The position numbers were made by a program, and so were the translations under genes. This document shows, piece after piece, positions 37,675-46,516 of a stretch of DNA of 46,516 bases (its first letter is position 1; each line of letters opens with the position of its first letter). The stretch is taken from positions 1 through 46,516 of the forward strand of contig JABSOI010000047.1 of assembly GCA_013216015.1 (NCBI GenBank), given 5' to 3'. This DNA comes from Alteromonadaceae bacterium (GTDB taxonomy: Bacteria; Pseudomonadota; Gammaproteobacteria; Enterobacterales; Alteromonadaceae). The notes under the pieces were generated by a model. It searched no databases. It was not told the origin of the DNA and worked only from the letters and a program-made list of their open reading frames with translations.

Positions 37675-38745
37675 TCAACCACCTGTTACTCGCACTGACA
37701 TTCTATCACTAAGGGTTTCCAAACCGAGTACGACAACTTTTTCGCCTACCTTAAGTCCTTTAAGGATCTCAACATTCAAATCATCGCTCAAACCTAATTC
37801 TATTTCTCTTTGCTCAACACGCTGGCCATTCACAACAAACACTACCCTACGGCCACCCCTTTGGGTCAAGGACCTGCGCGGCACCACCAGAACATTCTCC
37901 CGCCTTTCTACTACCAGAGAGACCTCTACAAACATACCGGGTTTTAATAACAAATTTTTATTTTCAATTTCTATCTGTGCGCGTAATGATCTTGTGCGTT
38001 CGTCTATTGTAGGAGAGAGCCTTAGTACACGCCCTGAAAATTCCTGTTCTTTCCAAGCGAAATAATTAGCCCGAGCAACTAAGCCTGGCTTAACTCTAGC
38101 GATATCTTTGCCAACCAGGTTTACGTCAGCAATGACGGAATCTAATGATGCCACTTCAGCGATGACTTGCCCCGGATTAACCAATTGACCGTTGGCCATC
38201 AGCTGGCCTTTATCTCGAGCTAACTTTAAAATAATACCGTCAATCGGTGAAGTGATTTTATTACGGTTCTCACTATGTAACGATTTTTCGTATTCGAGTT
38301 TAGCTTTTTCATAAGTTGTTTTAGCACGTTCATTAGTAGAAGAACTCACTAAATTCTTACTAAAAAGTTTGGCTATAGCTTCAAGTTCCTGTTTCGCATG
38401 TTCCAAATCTTGCGCTACTAATCGCATTTTTGATGCCAACCTCACATCTTCTCCGGTAATAGTCGCGATCAGTTCTCCTGACTTGATACTATCCCCTTCT
38501 GCTAGTCTTCTTCCTTCTCTTTCATTTATTTGCAAGAGACCGCTGGTCATCACTGTAAGTTTAATTAACTCCGGTGCCCTTACCGTTCCCGTAGTAATAA
38601 TCAAATCTTCGACGGTCGCTAAACCAACTTCGGCAACGGTAACCGGAACTTTAAACTCCACCAGGTTGGTTCCACTTTGTGGCTGACAACTCATCAGCAA
38701 AAACATGAGTACCAAACTACTGAAACAAACTCTAATTGTTGACAT
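37675..38745 (-). CDS. RND periplasmic adaptor (membrane-fusion) lipoprotein
   Basis: A 356-aa adaptor. The signal ends at LMFLLMSC, so it is anchored by lipid. A lipoyl/barrel-sandwich half (EGDSIKSGELIATITGED), an alpha-helical hairpin (residues about 100-160, LEHAKQELEAIAKLFSKN), the second lipoyl half (ITSPIDGIILKLARDKGQ) and beta-barrel/MP domains (GMFVEVSLVVERRENVLVVP) follow in order. The ATG at 38745 is preferred over 38757 because GAGAG lies just before it, whereas the upstream ATG emerges directly from a tandem repeat. It lies between the ABC-2 fusion gene and the RND pumps. No outer-membrane channel gene is in the window, so it presumably uses TolC from elsewhere. Confidence 0.9.
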   Translation of the reverse strand: MSTIRVCFSSLVLMFLLMSCQPQSGTNLVEFKVPVTVAEVGLATVEDLIITTGTVRAPELIKLTVMTSGLLQINEREGRRLAEGDSIKSGELIATITGEDVRLASKMRLVAQDLEHAKQELEAIAKLFSKNLVSSSTNERAKTTYEKAKLEYEKSLHSENRNKITSPIDGIILKLARDKGQLMANGQLVNPGQVIAEVASLDSVIADVNLVGKDIARVKPGLVARANYFAWKEQEFSGRVLRLSPTIDERTRSLRAQIEIENKNLLLKPGMFVEVSLVVERRENVLVVPRRSLTQRGGRRVVFVVNGQRVEQREIELGLSDDLNVEILKGLKVGEKVVVLGLETLSDRMSVRVTGG

Positions 38746-38755
38746 CAATTCTCTC

Positions 38756-38787
38756 ATCTATTTATCTATTTATCTATTTATCTATTT
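38756..38787. repeat. Four 8-bp tandem repeats in the adaptor leader
   Basis: Four exact copies of ATCTATTT (minus strand AAATAGAT) abut the adaptor start. Copy-number slippage would change the spacing between upstream sequence and the ribosome site. Confidence 0.75.
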
Positions 38788-38845
38788 TTTCATATGTGTA
38801 TTCATAGCTATCTGTATTCAAAAGTAATACCAAGTCAAAAAAGGA

Positions 38846-41800
38846 CTAGTGAACAGGAGACCAGGCGATAGCGTCGGCAATCACTCCCTGGCCATTGGTT
38901 TTATTGCTAAACTCTACCTTAACATCACCAGCAGGAAGCTCATACTCTCCTACAAGATTCCATCCTTCAAGCCCTGCTGCGGTATCAAAATGAACTAACT
39001 CACGCTTGTTGTCAGATACAATATTTAACTCCCAACTACCTAATTCTTTCTCCCTCGGAAGCCAATTTTGAGGTAAATGCAACTCTAACTTCCAGCGTCC
39101 TGAATTGGGTAGATCAGTACCAAAAATCGCTTTTTTATTACCCTCTCCAGCTCGAATAAACGCTAGAGTGTGACGATATTTCCCCCATGATGTTTTCTCA
39201 GAAAGCTGACTCCATTCGTTAGGAAATACCCGGTGTTTAACCAAAGTTAGACCTTGATCAATCTCATTTACACTTTGCTCATCACTTGCACTTTTTATAA
39301 TACTAAATTGAGGATCCAGATCATCAACTATTATTCTATTATTATCACTCGGCGGCGCCCACGGTATTTCTTGCACGCCCTTAAAAGGCTCCAAATTTTT
39401 AGATTTAATATCATTTACATCAAAACGTCGAACTAAGAAGTTTTTTCTATTTAAAGATAAATACGGGTCTATATAAATTTCAACAGGAGGTTGAGATAAA
39501 ATCAATCCGAATTCAACGGCAGAGTGTCCGGCAATTAGTATGGGAGCACTGTAAAACCTAACACTTCCTTCTTCAAGAGTCCAGGATACACGAATATAAC
39601 CCGTCACCGTTTCGTCATTTCTTATCCTGGTTTTGAGTTGAAATTGGGAATCTCCGTTACTATTTTCTGGCAATTGATAGAGCTCAACCTTTTCACTGGT
39701 AAAGCCAGCAAGACCTGTACCCGTAAACAAATCTTCAATCAGCATCCCCAAAGCAGGGGACAATGAATCAACTGCGGCAACTACGTCCTGTCGAGTATAA
39801 TTATCTCCCCGGTGTTCATTGAGAATCGCAACTAACAACTGACCCGACTTCTCCGGACCTAGAATGTCATATATCATCATGGCGGCCCCTCCTGCTTTAA
39901 GGGCGAGACGGTCTACCGCCGTACCTGGATCCTGCCAAGGTTCAAAAGCATTTAACGGTGCAATCAAAGCACTTTCCCAGACTTTAGGATCTGAGCTAAT
40001 TGAATTGATCACTCGTTCAGACACAGTAGTGGCTGATTTGTCGTCGTTCGCGAAAATAGATTCTATTGTTTCACCCAAATTAGCAACTCTGGCAACGGAA
40101 AAATAACTACGTTGTCTTGACAAAACTAATGTTGTCAACTGATTCAGTGCATAGTCTAGAGCCACTGCATCACTTCCTATGGCGGCTGTTTGGTGGGAAA
40201 AGTAAGACTCTGCTACCCCCGCATACAAGTTACCTCCTGTAAAATCATTGACAAAAAAATCGTGCAAGCGGCTCTGGATCACTTTACCCGCTCCTTGACT
40301 CTCATCTTTAAGCGGCCGACCTTCACCAAACGTTTCCACCACGTCAAAATCAAACCGTGCGGTAGGTAGCCCCGTTTCCTTCATAAGAAGCATTGAGGGT
40401 GGGGTCAATGAAGTCCCCATTCGCCACCCGCCCTTGTAACCACGTAACGTATTAGGCACTTCGATTAAGGTAAACGCTCTAAAGGGGTACTCCAATCCAA
40501 TCAATTTGGAAGAACTAATATTGTCTGCAATCCATTGCCTGATCTGAGATTTACCTTCCGCTAAATATTCAATATTATCGATGTGATCTGGATGCAATAG
40601 TATCTCAAAAGTAATATTTTCAACTTCCATCGTATAACGTTTAAAATGGGAAGCGAGTAACGCCACTTCTGAAATTGCCGACTGGGGAGAAAAACTGTAA
40701 TCAACATATTCATTAATTGGTTCGTGTTCAATTCTTAAACCTGGGCCCGCTGCAAGCCACCCTTTCGGTAACCGTACTTTTAGTTGTAGAGAGAAAAAAT
40801 CTTGAGAACGGTCGGGATTGTCATCTCTACCAACATCCACACCAGAAGTAGGTAACCAGTGAATACCAGGCATTAATGCAAGATAATTATCATCAAAGAT
40901 CGCATTTTCAATCCCTAAAAGAGTGACATCAGCTTCGTTAAATTTTAGATTGCGATGATCAATCGCGCTATCAAGATAAGCGAATGCGTTATCCGGTTTG
41001 CCATTGAAATGAATCTTGATACTCGTCTGCTCTCCAGGGGATAATGGTGATTCCAGCGTTATTTCTAATAACCCTTGCTGGTAATTAATCGTAAGAGGCG
41101 TTCCTTGAGAATTACTAACCTGGGTTATTTCATAACCGGGATTTAATGAAAATAGCGCTTTAGTAAGCTGCCTATCTTTCGGTGCTTTAAACGCCAATTC
41201 CAGTTTTGCTTCAAGCGTACTACCGGGCGTAATATTCACCATACCTTGCATAGATGTAATATCTGGAAAAGCCTGCCCTTTCATTTTATCATGGGCAATA
41301 CGCCAACTTTCTCTCTTCTCGATTTCGTTTAAGCGAATGTCGTACACTTTAGCCAATAGCAGTAGACCAACAACTGAAATAACAATCGCACTAACCATTT
41401 GAAAGCGACGATTTCGTCCATCTAAACGAGGGTGTACCAAAGCAGCGAAAAAGAGGAAGCTTATCGAAAGAACGAAAACGCCTGCGCGCTGTAACAATCC
41501 CGAGTAACTTGCAGATATAGAGGGTCCCCAGTCAGAAGGGAAGTTAACTTGATAAAATCCCAACAAATCTAAGGACGAGGAAATAGCATAGGGTAACGTT
41601 CTTAGTGATAGAAAATAAAATCCAGCAATCATACTCACTGATAGCACCAACGCTATAAATTGATGTCTTACCAGCAAGGTAATAAACATGACCAGAGAAC
41701 AAGCAAACGCAATAGCAGGTACTGCAATAAATATCTGAAAAAATAATAGTGAGAAAGGTTCTATTGTTTCACCAATAGGTGAACCTACCAGAGGTAATAA

Positions 41801-42214
41801 CCAGCCTAATGCTTGAATAATCAAAGAAAAAATAACTAACGGAGCCCATACAGTGATAAACAGCCCAGTGAATCGGCCTAAAACAAGTTCAAAATTACTA
41901 TAAGGCCTTGAATCTAGCACTTCCAGCATTCTTTCTCGTTCATCCCTGGCTCGCACATCAAAAGCTAAAAAAATAATACCGACTATAAAAATAAGCAGAT
42001 AAAACATACCGACAGGATGAATAAGGTAACGAGGTCCTACAAAACCTATAGAAGCTGAAAAAGAAGATCCGACCGCATGTACCACAGAATAATAGAGATA
42101 CAAGCCAACAAAAACGATGAAAGAGATAACAAGAAATACCCAATATCTCGCGAGCCGCGTAGTGATTCTTTTTTCAGATTGGGTAAACGCCCAAACATTT
42201 CCTAAATTAATGAT
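38846..42214 (-). CDS. ABC-2 permease fused to a degenerate M1-peptidase-like domain and golvesin-like C-terminus
   Basis: A large membrane protein of about 1122 aa. The N-terminal part contains ABC-2 permease helices, including a first helix (RYWVFLVISFIVFVGLYLYY) encoded upstream of the TTG at 42103. About residues 280-850 from that TTG form an extracytoplasmic region like M1 aminopeptidases, but no HExxH zinc motif is present: the expected region, about residues 565-635, reads GKVIQSRLHDFFV and LYAGVAESYF. The last 90 residues resemble a golvesin-type carbohydrate-binding domain (DTAAGLEGWNLVGEYELPAG, then GVIADAIAW). No ATG, GTG or TTG precedes the first helix in frame; ATC at 42214 or ATT at 42211, 7-10 nt after AGAGGA, are the candidate starts. 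Pairs with the upstream ABC ATPase. Confidence 0.72.
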   Translation of the reverse strand: MINLGNVWAFTQSEKRITTRLARYWVFLVISFIVFVGLYLYYSVVHAVGSSFSASIGFVGPRYLIHPVGMFYLLIFIVGIIFLAFDVRARDERERMLEVLDSRPYSNFELVLGRFTGLFITVWAPLVIFSLIIQALGWLLPLVGSPIGETIEPFSLLFFQIFIAVPAIAFACSLVMFITLLVRHQFIALVLSVSMIAGFYFLSLRTLPYAISSSLDLLGFYQVNFPSDWGPSISASYSGLLQRAGVFVLSISFLFFAALVHPRLDGRNRRFQMVSAIVISVVGLLLLAKVYDIRLNEIEKRESWRIAHDKMKGQAFPDITSMQGMVNITPGSTLEAKLELAFKAPKDRQLTKALFSLNPGYEITQVSNSQGTPLTINYQQGLLEITLESPLSPGEQTSIKIHFNGKPDNAFAYLDSAIDHRNLKFNEADVTLLGIENAIFDDNYLALMPGIHWLPTSGVDVGRDDNPDRSQDFFSLQLKVRLPKGWLAAGPGLRIEHEPINEYVDYSFSPQSAISEVALLASHFKRYTMEVENITFEILLHPDHIDNIEYLAEGKSQIRQWIADNISSSKLIGLEYPFRAFTLIEVPNTLRGYKGGWRMGTSLTPPSMLLMKETGLPTARFDFDVVETFGEGRPLKDESQGAGKVIQSRLHDFFVNDFTGGNLYAGVAESYFSHQTAAIGSDAVALDYALNQLTTLVLSRQRSYFSVARVANLGETIESIFANDDKSATTVSERVINSISSDPKVWESALIAPLNAFEPWQDPGTAVDRLALKAGGAAMMIYDILGPEKSGQLLVAILNEHRGDNYTRQDVVAAVDSLSPALGMLIEDLFTGTGLAGFTSEKVELYQLPENSNGDSQFQLKTRIRNDETVTGYIRVSWTLEEGSVRFYSAPILIAGHSAVEFGLILSQPPVEIYIDPYLSLNRKNFLVRRFDVNDIKSKNLEPFKGVQEIPWAPPSDNNRIIVDDLDPQFSIIKSASDEQSVNEIDQGLTLVKHRVFPNEWSQLSEKTSWGKYRHTLAFIRAGEGNKKAIFGTDLPNSGRWKLELHLPQNWLPREKELGSWELNIVSDNKRELVHFDTAAGLEGWNLVGEYELPAGDVKVEFSNKTNGQGVIADAIAWSPVH

Positions 42215-42293
42215 TACAATATCCTCTGAGGTTAAACAAATACTGCGTATTTTGTGAACTGAACTTTTCGATGTTTATGTTATACCCATTGGA

Positions 42294-43223
42294 TTAAATA
42301 TCTTCACTCGAAGTAACATCCCGGCCTTTATCAATAGAAAAAGCTAAATAAGCCTCTTCTAAGGTAACATTGTCTGCAATACACGCACCTTCGGGAGCAT
42401 TCTCATCCCGACTAACGCCTCGAAATACATTCTTGTCTTGGTAAGTTTGACGTGCAACAATTTCGAAACTTTCGGGTGGCTCGTTTGACCCCCCTTGTGA
42501 AGAATATAGCGTCAATTCCAATACTTTGCCTTCTGCTTGGGCGATTAATTCAGCAGGTGATCCTGTAAACTCAATTATTCCATTATCCATTAGCACCAAG
42601 TTTGAACAATTGGAGCCCAAATCAGAGACAATGTGAGTTGACAATAAAATAGTGCGTTCACTGCTCAGGTCGGTTATCAATTGACGAAAACGCAGTCGTT
42701 CTTCGGGATCTAAACCGATAGTGGGTTCGTCCAATATTAATACCTTAGGATCATGAACCAGCGCTTGCGCTACCCCTAATCGCCTGAGCATACCACCGGA
42801 AAGTTTACCGACCTTTCTGCTCGAAACCTCACTAAGACCGACTAATGCCAAAACTTCTTTAATTTTTTGTTTGCGTACCTTTTTATCGTTAATCCCGGAA
42901 AGAGATGCTAATGTGTCAAGCACTTCTTCAACGCGATGTAAGCGCCATGCACCAAACTCTTGCGGCAGATAACCCAACAATTTACGTACTTCATGCCGTT
43001 CATTTATAACATTATGACCACCAACAGTAACTTCGCCAGATGTTGGCTCAAGTAGTGTACAGAGTATTCGCATTAAAGTACTCTTACCCGCTCCGTTAGA
43101 ACCTAAGAGGCCATACAACCCACCTCCCATTTCTAGATTTATATCTTCAAGAGCAATCGTTCCGTCATTGTAAACATGCTTTACATTTTTGACAATTATA
43201 TTGTTGTTATTCGAATTTAACAT
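42294..43223 (-). CDS. ABC transporter ATP-binding protein
   Basis: A 309-aa ATPase. Walker A GSNGAGKST (residues 41-49), Q-loop in GYLPQEFG (84-91), signature LSGGM (141-145), Walker B VLILDEP (161-167) and H-loop STHIVSD (His197) are intact. A C-terminal extension of about 80 residues follows, as in ABC-2 drug or antibiotic exporters. It lies between the NRPS stop (275 bp upstream) and the ABC-2/M1-like fusion permease (about 80 bp downstream), its probable partner. The same Q-loop wording (YLPQEFG) is in the ABC domain of the RND fusion, suggesting the two ATPases are related. Confidence 0.93.
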   Translation of the reverse strand: MLNSNNNNIIVKNVKHVYNDGTIALEDINLEMGGGLYGLLGSNGAGKSTLMRILCTLLEPTSGEVTVGGHNVINERHEVRKLLGYLPQEFGAWRLHRVEEVLDTLASLSGINDKKVRKQKIKEVLALVGLSEVSSRKVGKLSGGMLRRLGVAQALVHDPKVLILDEPTIGLDPEERLRFRQLITDLSSERTILLSTHIVSDLGSNCSNLVLMDNGIIEFTGSPAELIAQAEGKVLELTLYSSQGGSNEPPESFEIVARQTYQDKNVFRGVSRDENAPEGACIADNVTLEEAYLAFSIDKGRDVTSSEDI

Positions 43224-43498
43224 TGTTGAATAATAAACCTTTCTAGTTAAACAGCAGGTCTCTAGCCCAGATTTTTTTGCAAACGCTGATAGCAGAGTTT
43301 TAGAGCTGAACCAATCGACTTTATTTGTTATAAAATTACATTACAAGCCGTTACATCGATACAGAAGTTTCAATTTTGATTAACAAAACGTTAAGGTGCC
43401 ACAGCATTAGCAGTCACCAAAAAGTACCCGAGTCGTTTAGCCTCACCATAAAACATTTTTCTGTACCTGTATACTTGCTGTATCACATAAAAGCAGAT
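43224..43498. other. Gap between NRPS and transport genes
   Basis: 275 bp, AT-rich, no gene and no strong hairpin after the NRPS stop. Either a read-through leader or a separate promoter for the transport genes could lie here. Confidence 0.35.
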
Positions 43499-46400
43499 TT
43501 ACTCCTCAATTGACTCATTAATTAGCTTTCCAACACCCAACGCAAAAGGCCCTTTTAACATACTAAAGTGATCACCTTCAACCCAATGATGTTCTACTGG
43601 AGTTTTCGAATATCTTTGCCATTCATTTTTTAACTGCCTGCTGTTATCTTTGGCCTGAATAGCAATAATACTTTCAACTTTTGCGTCATTTGGCTGATAA
43701 GTTATATTGAATTGTTTTTCTGCGATACTCGTAAACCCGAGTTCCATCTCTGAAATATCCTTTTCTCTGGTAATTTCAACCTTATCTCTCGCTTCCAGAT
43801 ATGGACTGCCATCTATCACTATTAAAGATGTAACATGATTTTTCTCAGACAATAGCTTAGCCATTTCAAATGCAACAGCCGCTCCTAAAGAATGACCAAT
43901 TAATATATAAGGAGCTTTTAGCGACGATTGTAATATACAGTCAATATTGTATTTTGCTATCTCAAGTATACTACCATGCGGCTCAACGTCGCCATTAACG
44001 CCAAAGGCGTCTATGCCAAATAACGGATGCTCTTTTGATATGAATGCAGACAATTCATAAAAAACATGGCTGCTCCCCCCCATTCCCGGGATCATAAAAA
44101 TAGGACGCTTGTCGCCGCTAGAATTCATTTTAATAAGAGAGGCAATTTTATGCTCTTCATTTTTGTTAACTAGAAAATCAGCGAACGACTGAATCGTTTG
44201 GTTTTGAAAAAAGCTAAATATTGATATTTTAAGTTCAAATTTCTGATTAACTCTTGTGGCTAGTTTCACCGTTAATAATGAATGCCCCCCCAATTCAAAG
44301 AAATTGTCATTAATACCGATTTTTTTCAATCCAAAAATATCTTGCCATATCTCACATAACGACGATTCAACTTCATTTCGGGGAGCACTATAATTTGTCG
44401 TTTGATAATCACTATCTTGGGGAATTGGCAACTGGTTGCGATTAGCTTTTCCGTTTGGCGTCAAAGGCATCTCATTCAACAAGATAAAAACTGAGGGCAC
44501 CATATGAACAGGGAGGAGCAACTTCAAATGATTTCTATAAATAGAAACCATAGACTCCTTATTCCATTTAGCTTCATTTTTTTGTTCTGGCACTACATAA
44601 GCAACCAGACATATTTTTCCTGGTTTGTCTTCTCTGGCAAGTACTACTGTTGAGCTAATGCCATCGCACTGAGATAATGTTGACTCGATCTCAGCTAGCT
44701 CTATCCGAAAGCCACGGATTTTAACTTGTTCATCTATCCGACCGACAAATTCTAAATTACCATCTTCTAGTCTCCGTACCAAATCGCCCGTTTTATACAA
44801 CCTGTCATTGGCATCATCACTAAACGGGCTTTGAAGAAAACTTTCTTCGGTTAATGGTGATTGATTCAGATAGCCTCTGGCTAGACCAGCACCTCCAATA
44901 TAAAGCTCACCAAGAACCCCTACAGGTAACAGCTCTTTTAAATTATTCAAAACATACAATTTCACATTATTTATCGGCTGACCAATTGTCATTTTACCAG
45001 CAGGGTTAACCGCTGCTATACTGGCGCAAACGCTCGCTTCTGTCGGCCCATAAGCATTAAACATGTTATACCGCTCAGCCCAACGTTGAGCCAAATCTTC
45101 ATCACAAGACTCACCGGCGACAATCAAACATTCCAATTTATATTCATTACTCAATTCCAAGTGGTGTAAGTAGGCCGGCGGTAATGTGACATGGGAAATG
45201 GCTTGAGTTATTAAGCTTTCCCGAAGTTTTTCAGGCGATAACTTATCTTCTTTACTGCAAATATTTAACACCCCTCCATTGGAAAGAGCCATCGCACATT
45301 CAGATACACTCGCATCAAAACTTAAAGACGCAAAATGTAATATCCGACTGGTGCTGGACACTTTGAATATTTTTTGTTGTCCCTGGATCATATTAACTAC
45401 GCCAGAGTGTTCAACCATCACGCCTTTGGGTTTACCTGTGCTGCCAGAGGTATAAATTATGTATGCAAGGTGGCCGGAATGTAAACCCAATTGTTGTGGA
45501 GGGATATTTGTATTACGTTGCCTGCTGAGTTTTTCAATGACTGCTTCATCATCTAAACAGACGGCTTGTTGTTCAATTAGTGGCAATTGTGCCTTTATTT
45601 GACTTTGAGTTATTACGGTATCTAACTTAGCGTCAGCTAAGAGATAGACTAATCGTGCTTCAGGATAGTCTGGATCAAGTGGCACGTAGGTACCGCCTGC
45701 TTTCAAAATCCCCATCAAACCGACGACCATTTCTATCGAACGATCCAAACAAATACCGACTAAAGTATCGGGCTTAACCTGTTTTTCGTTGATCAGATAA
45801 TGCGCCAGTTGGTTCGACTTCTCATTCAATGCCTGATAACTCAGTTGCTGCTCTGAAAAAATGACCGCTATTGCTTCTGGATTAATCTCAACCTGTTCCT
45901 CGAACATTTCATGAATGAGCTTGTCTTCGGGATAATCGGCATATGTATCATTCAACTCATGTGTTAGACGGTGGATTTCTTTATCCGACAACATCATTAA
46001 ATCTTTAAGCTGTGATTCAGGCGTTTCAACGATACTGGCAAGCAGTCGCTGTAAATGCGCATTGAAGGTTTCAATATGGGCACGGGAAAATAGCGTTGTA
46101 TCGTATCCCCACGACAAATAACCACCCGTTTCGGATAACTGAGCATCCACTGTCAAATCAAATTTCGCTACATTATCCGTTGCAAAGCGCACGCCCGTAG
46201 AACGACTGTTGGTTGTATCGCCTTGATCACTGGTATTGGCGCTGGCACTGACGCTGGTATTGGTATTCATATTGAGCATAATTTGAAACAACGGCGAATG
46301 CTGAGTAGTACGGGGCAGTTGACAACGTTCAACTAGGCTATCAAAAGGCACATCCTGGTGCTCCTGTGCATCCAGATTTACAGCTTTCACATGATTGATA

Positions 46401-46516
46401 TAATCACTGAAATTGTCATAGTCTGAGTTGGTTCTTAACACCAGGGTATTGATAAAGAAACCGATCAAGGGCTCAAGCTCACTCTGCATTCGATTCGCCA
46501 TCGGGGTACCGATCAC
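43499..46516 (-). CDS. Nonribosomal peptide synthetase, terminal module (partial C, A, T, TE), 5' end outside the window
   Basis: 1005 residues are visible; the gene runs off the right edge. Residues 1-190 are the end of a condensation domain (IGTPMANR, then LIGFFINTLVLR). Residues 200-700 are an adenylation domain with A3 YTSGSTGKPKG (355-365) and A8 around 592-606. The ten specificity positions read D401 A402 S405 T444 I465 A467 A488 V496 C497 K690, i.e. DASTIAAVCK, close to codes known for tyrosine and phenylalanine. The carrier domain follows, with the phosphopantetheine Ser746 in LGGHSLL. Residues 800-1005 are a type I thioesterase (GHSLG, Ser876; Asp902; His983). This is therefore the last module, which releases the peptide. 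Upstream modules lie beyond the window. Confidence 0.93.
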   Translation of the reverse strand: MIGTPMANRMQSELEPLIGFFINTLVLRTNSDYDNFSDYINHVKAVNLDAQEHQDVPFDSLVERCQLPRTTQHSPLFQIMLNMNTNTSVSASANTSDQGDTTNSRSTGVRFATDNVAKFDLTVDAQLSETGGYLSWGYDTTLFSRAHIETFNAHLQRLLASIVETPESQLKDLMMLSDKEIHRLTHELNDTYADYPEDKLIHEMFEEQVEINPEAIAVIFSEQQLSYQALNEKSNQLAHYLINEKQVKPDTLVGICLDRSIEMVVGLMGILKAGGTYVPLDPDYPEARLVYLLADAKLDTVITQSQIKAQLPLIEQQAVCLDDEAVIEKLSRQRNTNIPPQQLGLHSGHLAYIIYTSGSTGKPKGVMVEHSGVVNMIQGQQKIFKVSSTSRILHFASLSFDASVSECAMALSNGGVLNICSKEDKLSPEKLRESLITQAISHVTLPPAYLHHLELSNEYKLECLIVAGESCDEDLAQRWAERYNMFNAYGPTEASVCASIAAVNPAGKMTIGQPINNVKLYVLNNLKELLPVGVLGELYIGGAGLARGYLNQSPLTEESFLQSPFSDDANDRLYKTGDLVRRLEDGNLEFVGRIDEQVKIRGFRIELAEIESTLSQCDGISSTVVLAREDKPGKICLVAYVVPEQKNEAKWNKESMVSIYRNHLKLLLPVHMVPSVFILLNEMPLTPNGKANRNQLPIPQDSDYQTTNYSAPRNEVESSLCEIWQDIFGLKKIGINDNFFELGGHSLLTVKLATRVNQKFELKISIFSFFQNQTIQSFADFLVNKNEEHKIASLIKMNSSGDKRPIFMIPGMGGSSHVFYELSAFISKEHPLFGIDAFGVNGDVEPHGSILEIAKYNIDCILQSSLKAPYILIGHSLGAAVAFEMAKLLSEKNHVTSLIVIDGSPYLEARDKVEITREKDISEMELGFTSIAEKQFNITYQPNDAKVESIIAIQAKDNSRQLKNEWQRYSKTPVEHHWVEGDHFSMLKGPFALGVGKLINESIEE

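Noticed and set aside
1-46516. CRISPR array, tRNA or rRNA genes
   Set aside because: No regularly spaced repeats with unique spacers and no tRNA- or rRNA-like sequence were seen on either strand by eye; a tRNAscan or Infernal run would be needed to be certain.

Overview
The window looks like a chromosome segment from a marine gammaproteobacterium of the Alteromonadales, perhaps Colwelliaceae. The base composition is AT-rich. The housekeeping genes (YciK-type dehydrogenase, FadD, Slp-family lipoprotein, a Pla-1/cef/VolA-type lipase lipoprotein) are typical of that order, and there is a large TonB receptor. The taxonomic call is an inference from protein style; no 16S or other marker gene is present.

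Left part (1-13.5 kb): a surface lipase whose end looks frameshifted, yciK, fadD, an alpha/beta hydrolase, an Slp lipoprotein, an M50-type membrane protease coupled to a small unknown gene, an NhaC-type antiporter and a TonB-dependent receptor. Between them lies a graveyard: a HEAT-repeat-like gene broken by frameshifts and two stubs that look like the start of a type I restriction-modification locus.

Middle part (13.5-29 kb): an accessory, decaying region. It holds a TPR/TolB-like membrane protein broken by a frameshift in a 12-bp tandem repeat, a TM2 protein, a coiled-coil membrane protein split by a MITE-like element, an outer-membrane barrel, a REP-associated (RAYT-type) Y1 transposase, an Rhs C-terminal tip with a possible immunity gene, an oxidoreductase/GcvT-like pair, a higher-GC divergent Amt-family gene without the usual pore histidines, and an esterase homologue that has lost its catalytic serine. 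Small palindromic repeats and MITE-like elements are scattered through it.

Right part (29-46.5 kb): the most interesting region. All genes are on the minus strand and probably form one transcriptional unit. The 3' end of a nonribosomal peptide synthetase (partial C, then A-T-TE, with an aromatic-type specificity code) is followed by an ABC ATPase, an ABC-2 permease fused to a degenerate M1-peptidase-like domain and a golvesin-like C-terminus, a lipoprotein membrane-fusion protein, an RND pump, a 1579-residue fusion of a complete RND pump with a membrane linker and an ABC ATPase, and an ABC-2-type permease. The layout suggests a peptide natural product with a dedicated, physically linked RND plus ABC export or self-protection machine.
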